From Jeotgalibaca ciconiae (lineage in GTDB: Bacteria; Bacillota; Bacilli; Lactobacillales; Aerococcaceae), in the NCBI RefSeq assembly GCF_003955755.1, contig NZ_CP034465.1, positions 248,001 to 312,000 on the forward strand: a stretch of 64,000 nucleotides of DNA, written 5' to 3'. The position numbers and the translations under genes are program-made. How positions within the stretch are numbered: the first letter of the stretch is position 1; each line of letters opens with the position of its first letter. The notes beneath the pieces were generated by a model. That model made no database searches. It was given only the letters and a program-made list of their open reading frames with translations, and was not told the origin of the DNA. Shown piece after piece: positions 36,185-44,525 of this stretch.

Positions 36185-37062
36185 GATTCATCACCAACTT
36201 TTTTTCTCTTGCGAATTACAATGAATACGATAATTAAAATAGCACTAAACAGCAATATGGTAACCCCATATATCCACACGGACTGTTCTTTTTCAACAAC
36301 GTATTGAATCATTTTCCTGGAAATCGGTTCATTCTCTTCAATAGGAACATAGGGTATCCTTGTTCCCGTAATTAAAATGCGATGTGTATTAATCATGTAA
36401 GGTGTACAAGTAATGAGTGTAGCTAAATCACGTCCTTCTTGGATTTTTAATGAATCAGTCTCATGTGGCAAGACGGTCTCAATCGACTCAATTTGATAAG
36501 CAAGGGTACCAGCTACAGAATGTATATAAAAAATATCATCGATTTTTAAATCTACAATATCTGTAAAAAGTTCAGCACTGGGAAGTCCACGATGTCCGGT
36601 TAATGCAGTGTGTGTATTTTCTCCACCTACCGGCATAGAGCTGTTAGGCAAAAGACCAATTCCTCTTTGTAAAATATAATCAGTTGTTCCTTTGTAGATA
36701 GGAATATCGATATTTATTTTAGGTATCTCGATATGACCAAGCGTTTCTCCTAATCGACTGTCATTCATGTCTTCCGCTTCCATTGATGCTATTTCGGCAG
36801 AATCATCATTTTCAAAAGGATCAACATACTCAATCGTTCCTTGCTTTAAAGACTGGTTATATTCTTGTAATTTCTCTAATTCAATTTCCTTTGCCTGCTC
36901 GTCTAACTTTTGTTGTTGCTTCTGATAATCATAAATTGTAATCGCTTGAGAATATTCCGCATAGATATTACTTAAATTTGGATATAAAAAAATACCTAGA
37001 CCAAATAGAAAAACAATGCCAATTATGATATTCTTTTGCATATTACTCAGTTTTTTTTTCAT
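36181..37062 (-). CDS. class C (pilus) sortase, first copy
   Basis: The 293-residue pilin polymerase has an N-terminal membrane segment (about 10-30), lid motif DPF (EYVDPFEN), His in LTGHRGLPS, catalytic Cys in TLITCTPYMINTHR, and a C-terminal membrane helix followed by a basic RKRKK tail. It follows the shaft pilin gene after a spacer with two hairpins and overlaps the next sortase gene. All catalytic residues are present. Confidence 0.95.
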   Translation of the reverse strand: MKKKLSNMQKNIIIGIVFLFGLGIFLYPNLSNIYAEYSQAITIYDYQKQQQKLDEQAKEIELEKLQEYNQSLKQGTIEYVDPFENDDSAEIASMEAEDMNDSRLGETLGHIEIPKINIDIPIYKGTTDYILQRGIGLLPNSSMPVGGENTHTALTGHRGLPSAELFTDIVDLKIDDIFYIHSVAGTLAYQIESIETVLPHETDSLKIQEGRDLATLITCTPYMINTHRILITGTRIPYVPIEENEPISRKMIQYVVEKEQSVWIYGVTILLFSAILIIVFIVIRKRKKVGDES

Positions 37063-37107
37063 AATCGTTCCTCTATTCTCTTATGTATAAAGGTATAGCT
37101 ATGCATT

Positions 37108-37172
37108 GCTCATCAAAAGGTCTTCCATGTAAGAGAAGGCCCTTTGATGAACAGGCGAGTTCCCTCGCCTGT
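37108..37172 (-). other. two hairpins between pilin and sortase genes
   Basis: ACAGGCGA-GTTCCC-TCGCCTGT (37151-37172) and an imperfect CATCAAAAGG/CCTTTGATG stem lie side by side. Neither has a following T-run on the minus strand, so they look more like mRNA processing or stabilising structures, or a leaky stop, than a terminator. Confidence 0.6.
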
Positions 37173-37190
37173 CTGCTCACTTGACTAAGT

Positions 37191-38891
37191 TTATTGTTCT
37201 TCTTTGCGATACAGTTTTACAGCTCCAAGCATCATGCCGATTCCTGCAATTGTGAAAGCAATGGTACCGAATCCGCCTGTAGATGGTAAATCAATTTGAG
37301 GCATATTCAGAACATTGTGCGGATCAATTGCATAAGAGGTATCATCTACTTCGAATTCAAAATCATCTCGTAACATATGTCCTGGCAATGCAGTCACTTC
37401 TTCCAAGAAGTATGTTCCAAATGATAGTCCTTTAATTTCAAAGTTTCCATCTTTATCAGATGTTAAGATCAGTGGATTCTCATTGCCTGATCTCCAAGTA
37501 CGATCAGCTTGCAAGTATTCTTTTGTATTTCCAACAAGCCTATAAACATGGAATTTTGCTCCGCTATAGTCTTTTAAATCTTTTGTAGAAGTTTTATCGA
37601 ATTTCGCTCCACCTGTTTGAGTAATATCTGGATCAGAAGGTTTTGTTGTTAATCCAGATCCATTATCAAATTCTAAGTCGAACATATTTGGAATGTCTTC
37701 ACCCATCACTGCTGTTTCATTAATTGTTGTATCGAAGAATACATCAATAGTTTTTCCAGCATAAGCCGCTAAATCTGCTGGCTTAAATGCGATGGCTAAT
37801 GTTCCACCGCTTTGTGTAGTAGGTTCTGTAATTGTTGCAACACTTAAAGGAAGTGCTACTCCATCTACTTCTATTCTTACACTAGCAGGCACATAGTCCA
37901 AACGACTATCTAAATCATCTCTAAAAGTAAAGATTTCATAGTTTGAAATGTCTGCCGGAATCCTTGTACTTAATTTCCATTCCACCACTTCACCATAGTT
38001 TGCTGAATTCTCATCATCATCGTCATCTGTATTTTCCTTTTCTGGTGTAGAAGTAATGTAGTTTTTAAACACTTCTTTACCAAGTGGATTAATTGATGCC
38101 TTATCGTCAGATAAATCGTTATCGTGGTCTTCTAGACCTACTGTAAAGTCAATTGGGGTAGCATTCACTCCATATGGATCTGATACGCTTGTTTCTCTAA
38201 TGCGGTAGTTTCCTGTTTCCAGACCTAAATCATTGGCATCGAAGTAAACTTGAACGCTATCTCCAGAAGTTACAGTAACAGTTTTACTTTCAATTAACGT
38301 TTCAGTAGCACCATCCAGTTTATAGAGGTTAAAGGTGGCTGTTTTCGTTTCGCCGCCTGTTTCAAACCATTTTTTGAAAGCAACAGAAGCTAAAACAACT
38401 TGATTCTTCGCATAAACATGGACTTTATCGAGCCATTCTGTTCCTGTTTCGTTCGTCATTGGAACATCTACCAAGAATGGCGGACTGAAATAATTTACAC
38501 CACGAGGCTGTGCTGTTTCTACAACTAGATATCTACCAGCAAGCAGGTTAGAAAATGTCGCTAACCCATTGGTACCCGTTGTCATTGATCCAACGGCCGT
38601 CAAACCTGTTGTGTCAGCTGGAGGTACATCTAAATCGTCAGCAACTTTGTAAATGGTAAAGGTTGCTCCTGCTAAGGGTGCATAAGGAAAATCAGCAATA
38701 ATTTCTCCATTATGATCCTCAATATTAGGAATTTCTGTCCCGTGGAACTGTGTTTTGTGAATAATTAAGTCACCCTTCAGCGGACGGGCATTATCCCATT
38801 TTCCTGTTGCCGAAACAGCCGGTGCTGCAGCACCTAATAAAAGCACTAAAGAAAATAGTAATCCAAACAGCCCTCTAAACTTCTTAGTCAT
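37191..38891 (-). CDS. major shaft pilin, SpaA/SpaH type, LPSTG-anchored (in frame with upstream tip gene)
   Basis: Counted from the ATG at 38891 this is a 566-residue pilin with its own ribosome binding site (AAGGAGAGG) and a signal peptide (about 1-29). The D1 domain ends in a pilin motif WLDKVHVYAKN (about 155-165; the usual VYPK reads VYAK). Cna-B-type domains follow, with E-box Glu in RYLVVETAQP and YFLEEVTALP, then LPSTG (about 534), a membrane segment and the RKEEQ tail. An Asp/Glu-rich stretch lies mid-protein. There is no stop codon between this start and the upstream tip adhesin frame, so it may also be made as the C-terminal part of a fusion. Confidence 0.92.
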   Translation of the reverse strand: MTKKFRGLFGLLFSLVLLLGAAAPAVSATGKWDNARPLKGDLIIHKTQFHGTEIPNIEDHNGEIIADFPYAPLAGATFTIYKVADDLDVPPADTTGLTAVGSMTTGTNGLATFSNLLAGRYLVVETAQPRGVNYFSPPFLVDVPMTNETGTEWLDKVHVYAKNQVVLASVAFKKWFETGGETKTATFNLYKLDGATETLIESKTVTVTSGDSVQVYFDANDLGLETGNYRIRETSVSDPYGVNATPIDFTVGLEDHDNDLSDDKASINPLGKEVFKNYITSTPEKENTDDDDDENSANYGEVVEWKLSTRIPADISNYEIFTFRDDLDSRLDYVPASVRIEVDGVALPLSVATITEPTTQSGGTLAIAFKPADLAAYAGKTIDVFFDTTINETAVMGEDIPNMFDLEFDNGSGLTTKPSDPDITQTGGAKFDKTSTKDLKDYSGAKFHVYRLVGNTKEYLQADRTWRSGNENPLILTSDKDGNFEIKGLSFGTYFLEEVTALPGHMLRDDFEFEVDDTSYAIDPHNVLNMPQIDLPSTGGFGTIAFTIAGIGMMLGAVKLYRKEEQ

Positions 38892-41800
38892 TTTATTCCT
38901 CTCCTTTTCTACTCCATCTTTTTTTGTTTTTTTAAAGAAAACTCCTGCGCCAAGCATTAATACTAGACCAAGAATCATGAATAACGGTGTTCCCATTCCT
39001 CCTGTAGCGGGAAGAACTTGTTTCTTGGTATTGAGTATTTCAATTTCTATGTGTGACCCTGAGTCTCCACCGATTGTAATTTCCCAGTGACGATTTGGCA
39101 GTGAGTAACCAGCAGGTGCCTTTGTTTCAAACAATTGGTAAGTGCCATATGGAACCTTCTCGAACTCTAATTTTCCATCTACGGTCGTTCCATCCTGTAC
39201 TACAGAACCATCCAAATTGCGTAATTCGAATTCTGCACCGTCAAGCAAAATTGGATTTGAGGGATCAGATTTATCTACTTTAGTAATGGTAAGCTTCCCT
39301 ACCTTGAGTGTGTTATAAATATCGAATCCATCTACAGTGGAGTCGTAATGAGTGACTTCCTCTTCTTTCACTGTGTAGACATATTCCACACCATTTTCAT
39401 CAATTTTTGGTATATTTTTGAAAATACCAAACCAATTTCCATCCTCATCAGCAACAATTTTTATGGTTTGGAAAGGTTCTTCCATATCATTTTGATAAAG
39501 ATGGACCGTAATGTTTTCTGGTCGAAGAGCCATTTCATCATCATTATCTTCCCAATGCTTTGTAACAGGTAAATCTCGTGTCTCTTTTTCATTCACGATT
39601 TCAAGCGGGCTACTCGGAACAACTGCCGGAGGGGATCCTTCTTCTCCTGATTTTGTAACAGTAACTTTTACGGCTCCATTTTCCCATTCAACGGTAACCG
39701 TATAAACACTACTTTCTTTTATATAACCATTTGGTGCTTGCGTTTCAGTTAAGGTATAGACTCCCTTACTTAAAGCTGTAAATATTACGGTCCCTGAACT
39801 CTCAGTGGACAAAACAGTATTTTCCCCATCTTTGCTTAATGTAAAAGTCGCTGGAGAATGTTTAATGAGATTTCCTTGCTCATCAATTTTTTTAACAACA
39901 AGTGAGCCTGTTTTTACTTTCACTCGGATGTAGCCAGTTATTTTACAACCTTTTTGATCAGTCACAATAACTTTATAAGTTGTGTCGGTTGTTGGGTTTA
40001 CAGTAGGATTTTTCTCTGTAGAAATGGCTTGATCACCGAGATACCAAGCATAAGTATAGTCTCCTGTTCCTCCCGTTACTTCAAAGTAGTTTTCCTTCTC
40101 AGGATCAGTCCCTACACCTAATTGAACTGAATCTCCTTTGAGAATCGTTACGTCAGTGTTAACGATTTCTAACTGAAGCGGAACATGGACCGTTGGCACA
40201 GGGAATAACATTTCTTGATTTCTGTCCCCGTTGACATTCGTATAAGTGAGTTTGGCCCACTCATTTGTCGGAAGCTTGTCTTCTGGATTACCGCTTCCGA
40301 TTACCGAATCTTTCGCCTTCACTTTATAGGTTAATGTAGGAGTATTAATTAAAGCGCCAATGCTCCAACTGATGGTTCGAGTCGTTGGATTGTAAGTCGC
40401 TCCAGATGGTAAAGAATCTGCAACTAAATCAAAATCATCTCCAATCACATCTTGCACGACTGCATTGGTCCCATAATTATCAAGCTGACTGAAAATACTC
40501 TCGAAAATTTGTTGCAGCTGGTCTTGACTAGGAGCTTCATAGAAACCACTATCTTGAACTCTTTCAAGGAAGGTGCGCGCAGCAGAAAGTTCACTGCTAT
40601 TCATTCCTTGTGTTAAGCCAATGGTATACAGATCCGCATAAGTTTTAATCAAATCCGATGCTGTAACTGCCCTTGTGAAGTGAACGCTATTTGGATTTGT
40701 ACTTTCATTGTATTGATTACCATTACTTGCAGTTGGCAGGCCATCCGTAAAGAGGATTGCCACTTGTTTAGCGTTTTGTCTCATGCCGTTATTAAAGACT
40801 GTGTTCCCTTGTCTCAGCCCAGCTTCCGTGTTGGTTCCATTCAGAGGAGTTAATCCATTAATAGAGCTCTGCACCTGTGTTAGATTGTTGGTGAAATTTC
40901 TATCAGTTGACGCTTCACTTTGATTGCCGTAACCAGTTGTAGAACTTGGTCCAGCGAAACTTACGATGGCAACCCGATTTTCTGGATTTTGAAGAACCAA
41001 ACTTGCAAAGTTTATTGCTGCTTGTTTCAATGCATCCATCCTGCTTACAGTGCTTCTTGTATAAAATGGTTTAGGCGTAGGATTATTAGAATTAGTTGAT
41101 CCCTGAGATGAATCATTTCCTGTAGGCGACCAACTGACATATCTCCAGTTAAAACCCGTGCTATATCTCCAACGGTTATTTCCGTACGATACACTTTGAT
41201 ACTGTCCGTCAATCTTTACATAATAGGTATGCTGAGTAGACGGAGTACTTGTGATAGCATTATAAGTATAAGTATTTTCTGACATACTTCCTGATCTATC
41301 AAGCATCAGTACGACGTCTAGTGGTTGTACAGGCGGTACACCTGTTATATTGAGGGTTACTTGGTAGGTACGACAGCCTTCACATTCTTCAGCTGTTTTG
41401 TCTAAGGAGATACTTCCGGGGTTATCTTCAGTGGTTTTTGCTTTAAAAGCAGTGGAGAATTTGCTGAGTCCTTGGATAGTCGGTGAGAAATATCTGGATA
41501 CATAGTCTTTTGATACGGGTTCCGCAATATTAGGATCCACTACCTCTACTTCATCAATTGGCAGGTCCATATCCGGTAGAGTCGATTCCTCTTCTTTCCC
41601 TGGTTCTTCAGCTGAACTTGACTCTTCCTTAACTTCTTCTTTTTCTTCTACAGACTCGGCTTGTTCCGGAGGAGTAGTAGTTTCAGTTTCCTCCACACCT
41701 TCTTCACTTTCGATTTCTGCAGATGTTTCTTCGGAAACTTCCTCCACTTCTTCAACGGGGGCTGTAATTTCTTCTTCAGGAACCACTTCTTCTACTACAG

Positions 41801-42419
41801 CTTCTTCAACCGGCTCTTCAGATTCTTCTATCATTTCTACTACTTCTTCTGGCACTTCTATTTCTGGTTCGGGTTCTTCTAGGATTGGGAGAGCTAATGA
41901 GATGGTTTTAGTATTCGGAGAAGAATGGAGCGTGGTGTTCGAAGCAGTTTCTTGAGTGACTGTTTCAACGAGCATTCTGAGGGATGCACTGGAAACAGTG
42001 GTATCTAAAACATCCGTAGTAAAGGTAATTATTTGTGTTTGAGCACTAGGGGTGAGTTCCTTTGGCCGTAATTGAATTATGCCACTCTTGGATTCACTTG
42101 TAACATTTGAACTGATTGTATGAGGAGCTCCTAAGCCTCCTCCACCCACATCTACTTCGAGTTTTTGTAAAGTGGCTTCCTCTGTTGGATTCTTATTCAG
42201 AGTTATTTCCCATTGGACTGTTGTTCCGTCATTTGCTAGATTGGCAACTACTGATGCTGATCCGTCTGAACCTTCGTACAGAATGGATTCAACAACTCTT
42301 GTTGTTGCTGCTGCAACTTCTGTTATATTACCAAACGCTTGAATGAAATTTGGTAATATCATGACGACTGTCAGCAACCACATCAACGTCTTATCCAAAT
42401 ATTTAGTACGATGATGCAT
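37191..42419 (-). CDS. pilus tip adhesin with VWA domain, reading in frame into the shaft pilin
   Basis: The open frame is 1742 codons. The tip part (about 1-1176) has a signal peptide (about 1-37), a Glu/Val-rich acidic region (about 180-283) and a von Willebrand A domain with MIDAS DRSGSMS (about 373) and LFTDGLPTAS. A PKD-like segment, Cna-B/SpaA-type domains (VTKHWEDNDDEMALRPENIT; LTETQAPNGY; LFETKAPAGY), an LPATG signal (about 1135), a membrane helix and basic residues follow. Instead of a stop, the frame runs through an A7-C-A7 tract into the shaft pilin. The ATG at 42419 follows AAAAGGAGG. Adding or losing one A would restore a stop before 38891. Confidence 0.9.
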   Translation of the reverse strand: MHHRTKYLDKTLMWLLTVVMILPNFIQAFGNITEVAAATTRVVESILYEGSDGSASVVANLANDGTTVQWEITLNKNPTEEATLQKLEVDVGGGGLGAPHTISSNVTSESKSGIIQLRPKELTPSAQTQIITFTTDVLDTTVSSASLRMLVETVTQETASNTTLHSSPNTKTISLALPILEEPEPEIEVPEEVVEMIEESEEPVEEAVVEEVVPEEEITAPVEEVEEVSEETSAEIESEEGVEETETTTPPEQAESVEEKEEVKEESSSAEEPGKEEESTLPDMDLPIDEVEVVDPNIAEPVSKDYVSRYFSPTIQGLSKFSTAFKAKTTEDNPGSISLDKTAEECEGCRTYQVTLNITGVPPVQPLDVVLMLDRSGSMSENTYTYNAITSTPSTQHTYYVKIDGQYQSVSYGNNRWRYSTGFNWRYVSWSPTGNDSSQGSTNSNNPTPKPFYTRSTVSRMDALKQAAINFASLVLQNPENRVAIVSFAGPSSTTGYGNQSEASTDRNFTNNLTQVQSSINGLTPLNGTNTEAGLRQGNTVFNNGMRQNAKQVAILFTDGLPTASNGNQYNESTNPNSVHFTRAVTASDLIKTYADLYTIGLTQGMNSSELSAARTFLERVQDSGFYEAPSQDQLQQIFESIFSQLDNYGTNAVVQDVIGDDFDLVADSLPSGATYNPTTRTISWSIGALINTPTLTYKVKAKDSVIGSGNPEDKLPTNEWAKLTYTNVNGDRNQEMLFPVPTVHVPLQLEIVNTDVTILKGDSVQLGVGTDPEKENYFEVTGGTGDYTYAWYLGDQAISTEKNPTVNPTTDTTYKVIVTDQKGCKITGYIRVKVKTGSLVVKKIDEQGNLIKHSPATFTLSKDGENTVLSTESSGTVIFTALSKGVYTLTETQAPNGYIKESSVYTVTVEWENGAVKVTVTKSGEEGSPPAVVPSSPLEIVNEKETRDLPVTKHWEDNDDEMALRPENITVHLYQNDMEEPFQTIKIVADEDGNWFGIFKNIPKIDENGVEYVYTVKEEEVTHYDSTVDGFDIYNTLKVGKLTITKVDKSDPSNPILLDGAEFELRNLDGSVVQDGTTVDGKLEFEKVPYGTYQLFETKAPAGYSLPNRHWEITIGGDSGSHIEIEILNTKKQVLPATGGMGTPLFMILGLVLMLGAGVFFKKTKKDGVEKERNKMTKKFRGLFGLLFSLVLLLGAAAPAVSATGKWDNARPLKGDLIIHKTQFHGTEIPNIEDHNGEIIADFPYAPLAGATFTIYKVADDLDVPPADTTGLTAVGSMTTGTNGLATFSNLLAGRYLVVETAQPRGVNYFSPPFLVDVPMTNETGTEWLDKVHVYAKNQVVLASVAFKKWFETGGETKTATFNLYKLDGATETLIESKTVTVTSGDSVQVYFDANDLGLETGNYRIRETSVSDPYGVNATPIDFTVGLEDHDNDLSDDKASINPLGKEVFKNYITSTPEKENTDDDDDENSANYGEVVEWKLSTRIPADISNYEIFTFRDDLDSRLDYVPASVRIEVDGVALPLSVATITEPTTQSGGTLAIAFKPADLAAYAGKTIDVFFDTTINETAVMGEDIPNMFDLEFDNGSGLTTKPSDPDITQTGGAKFDKTSTKDLKDYSGAKFHVYRLVGNTKEYLQADRTWRSGNENPLILTSDKDGNFEIKGLSFGTYFLEEVTALPGHMLRDDFEFEVDDTSYAIDPHNVLNMPQIDLPSTGGFGTIAFTIAGIGMMLGAVKLYRKEEQ
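38919..38933 (-). repeat. A7-C-A7 homopolymer tract at the tip/shaft pilin junction
   Basis: On the coding strand seven A, one C and seven A lie just after the tip sorting signal. Loss of one A leads to a stop within 5-8 codons (ending KKME), and gain of one A ends in KGEE-stop. Confidence 0.75.
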
Positions 42420-42892
42420 ATTCTTTCCTCCTTTTGTCTTTTGATAAAACGTTAGCAACAAACATTTGGCATGCGAAAAAAACACTTGTTTATAGATAAA
42501 AACAAAAGGCACGAAGTTAATGAAAAAATAATTCTGGAATTGTAAGAGTTGTTTATTCGAAGAAAAAATCTGGAGAAATGCTGGTTCTTCCACGCCGGGG
42601 ATTTTGGCATGATTTGAGGATAAAAATTATGAAGAATGCATTCCTCCAAACCTGCCTGTGTGAAGGCATAAATAGATTGGTGGTATGTATAAGGACATGC
42701 ATATATATTTTTTATAGCGAGTTGGAATTATAATAAATGGGTAGTATGTGGCCAAAAAAGATGGTAAAAAAAGTGGTTTAAAAAATGAAGTGGCTTTTTT
42801 AAAGCGTTTTCGTTCTATTTGACCCTATTATACTCAGAATGTTTTATGAATGCAACTACAATTTAAACATTTGTTGAACTTTTTTTGAAAAA
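42420..42892 (-). promoter_or_regulatory. pilus operon upstream region with promoter and cre-like site
   Basis: A promoter-like TTGGCC (42755-42750), 17 bases and TATAAT (42732-42727) would give a 5' untranslated region of about 300 bases. TTTAAAGCGTTTTCG at 42798-42812 resembles a CcpA cre site with two mismatches. The frame of the tip gene stays open upstream to 42593 but lacks a supported earlier start. No other gene is seen. Confidence 0.45.
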
Positions 42893-42932
42893 TAGAAAAG
42901 CGGACAAGTCCGCCTTGGCCTATGAAAAAATA
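42893..42932 (+). repeat. dispersed direct repeat, copy 1
   Basis: The repeat TAGAAAAGCG.A.AAG.CCGCCTTGG.CTATGAAAAA recurs at 44389-44427 in the same orientation, on the other side of the CapA gene. Confidence 0.65.
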
Positions 42933-43009
42933 GGAAATTTGACCCTGAATGAGCAGCGAAGCGCGCAATGGGGCAAATTTATCTTTTTTTCATTAGGTCA
43001 GGACTTGGG
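42921..43009. repeat. long imperfect inverted repeat
   Basis: CCTATGAAAAAATAGGAAAT continues to TTGACCC and pairs with GGGGCAAATTTATC onward to TTTTTTTCATTAGG, an imperfect stem of about 27 base pairs with a 24-base loop rich in GCGC. It has the look of a MITE-like or REP-like element. Confidence 0.55.
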
Positions 43010-43055
43010 AGCTAGACATTGATGGCTGAACTTATAATCCCCTAGTCTATAAAAA

Positions 43056-43110
43056 ATACACTGCTCTAAGTTTGACTATATCAAGCTTTAAGCAATGTAT
43101 TTATTTCTTT
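43056..43110 (-). terminator. intrinsic terminator after the CapA gene
   Basis: AAATACA...TGCT...AAG.TTGA pairs with TCAA.CTT...AGCA.TGTATTT, giving a tall stem with a TTTTTTAT run on the minus strand. Confidence 0.7.
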
Positions 43111-43127
43111 TTTGAGAATTTTTGTCA

Positions 43128-44330
43128 TTATTGCAAAAATTCTGCTGGTATAATTTCATTTACCATTTCTTGGTAGTTTTCTTGAGTAATTTCAATCCCA
43201 TTATATCCATTCAAGCCATGAAGCGCAGCAATATCATTTGTATACTCATCTAACATGTAAATTTTGAAATTCCGTCTGCTGTTTTCAATATCTTCTAGTT
43301 TAGCAGTATAATGACTCACAGTTGGCTTGAACAACACATTTTCAATCGTTATGCCTTCATCTCTGTCAACAAAATCAAAAGAAATCATTCCACCAAGCGT
43401 GTTGAAGTCTTCCAACGAATGTGCGATTAGGTTTCCCAAAGAATAAATCACTAATGTTTCATTTCCATTCTCACCCGTTACCCATTCGATTGATTGAATA
43501 ATATGCGGGTGAGTGCCTACGACAACATCCACTTCTAAATCAGCAAATAATTGTGCATAGTATTCCTGAAATTCATTGAGAACAGGTGTATTCTCATCCC
43601 CCCAATGCGCAGACACAATTACAACATCACTCACTTCTTTTGCGCGTGCAACATCTTCACGAATTTTTTCTTCATCAAAATACGCTACCCGCCAATCAGT
43701 ATCCGGTTCAATACCGTTTGTGCCATACGTGTAGGCTAAAAATGAGAAGGTAATTCCCTTTCTCTCGATTGTAGGAACTGTATTCCGAGATTCTTCATCT
43801 AAAAATGTACCCGTAAATAACAAATCATCGAACTGGTTCCAAACGTTAACAGCATGAATTGCTCCCGGATAATCATAATCAAGCGTATGGTTCGTCGCGC
43901 CATTGACTAAGTCGAAGCCTAGATCGTACATATTTTGTCCCATTTCGTCAGGGGTATTAAAGGCCGGGTACCCGGTATACGGATAATCGGGACCCGCAAA
44001 AATTGTTTCTTGATTTAGAAATGCAAGATCTGCTTCGCCTACTGATTCTGCGATATTATCGTAGATAGGGGTAAAATCATAGCTTCCATCATCCTCTAAT
44101 GCAGTATACAACACAGAATCATGGATTAAATTATCTCCAACTCCAACAAAAGAAACGCGTGTATCCTCATCTTTCTCCATTTCCTCTACAGCAGATGATT
44201 GTTCTTCTTCAATTAAACTAGCAGATTCAGAATTTACTTCTTCAGAAATCGATTCATTCGAATCAGAACTTCCATTAGAGCTGCAAGCAAATAAAAAAAC
44301 TGAAGCCAATAACGGTAAATATTTTTTCAT
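43128..44330 (-). CDS. CapA-family lipoprotein (poly-gamma-glutamate synthesis-like metallophosphatase fold)
   Basis: This 400-residue surface lipoprotein has a signal peptide with lipobox LFAC, a Ser/Glu-rich spacer (about 22-55), then the CapA/PgsA metallophosphoesterase-like domain. The domain shows SFVGVGDNLIHD, LNQETIFAG, GATNHTLDYD, VSAHWGDEN and VVGTHPHIIQSIE, in the normal order with metal-binding Asp, His and Asn. The ATG at 44330 is seven bases after AAGGAGG. No capBC genes are adjacent, so poly-glutamate synthesis is not implied. Such single CapA proteins are common in Firmicutes and of uncertain function. Direct repeats flank the gene. Confidence 0.93.
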   Translation of the reverse strand: MKKYLPLLASVFLFACSSNGSSDSNESISEEVNSESASLIEEEQSSAVEEMEKDEDTRVSFVGVGDNLIHDSVLYTALEDDGSYDFTPIYDNIAESVGEADLAFLNQETIFAGPDYPYTGYPAFNTPDEMGQNMYDLGFDLVNGATNHTLDYDYPGAIHAVNVWNQFDDLLFTGTFLDEESRNTVPTIERKGITFSFLAYTYGTNGIEPDTDWRVAYFDEEKIREDVARAKEVSDVVIVSAHWGDENTPVLNEFQEYYAQLFADLEVDVVVGTHPHIIQSIEWVTGENGNETLVIYSLGNLIAHSLEDFNTLGGMISFDFVDRDEGITIENVLFKPTVSHYTAKLEDIENSRRNFKIYMLDEYTNDIAALHGLNGYNGIEITQENYQEMVNEIIPAEFLQ

Positions 44331-44388
44331 CACCAAACCTCCTTAACCGTTATTATATTACTCTCTACAATACTTGTCATTCTTTTAG

Positions 44389-44427
44389 TAGAAAAGCGAA
44401 TAAGCCCGCCTTGGTCTATGAAAAATA
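44389..44427 (+). repeat. dispersed direct repeat, copy 2
   Basis: This is the partner of the copy at 42893-42932, with about 33 of 39 matching bases, ending just before a GCTGGGA/TCCCA hairpin (44429-44450) that may terminate the DUF1129 gene on the minus strand. Confidence 0.65.
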
Positions 44428-44525
44428 AGAAGCTGGGAAAAAACTCCCAACCCCTTATCTTTACCCGTATAATGCAGCCTAAATGTGCTCAAAAAGGCAG
44501 CCCTGACTTCCACTTTCTTTACGAA

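Noticed and set aside
41570-41880. Repeat array or CRISPR-like region in the acidic part of the tip adhesin gene
   Set aside because: The repetition is low-complexity Glu/Val coding sequence with no regular unit or spacers.
35192-42419. Pilus island as a recent mobile element
   Set aside because: No integrase, transposase, attachment duplication or sharp base-composition change was seen at its edges.
42420-42593. N-terminal extension of the tip adhesin
   Set aside because: The frame is open but the signal peptide begins properly at the ATG 42419, which has a strong ribosome binding site; the extension does not.
42452-42649. 65-codon frame upstream of the pilus genes
   Set aside because: The start would be TTG with a poorly placed GGAGG, the sequence lies within the pilus 5' untranslated region, and it resembles no family. 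Not listed as a gene.
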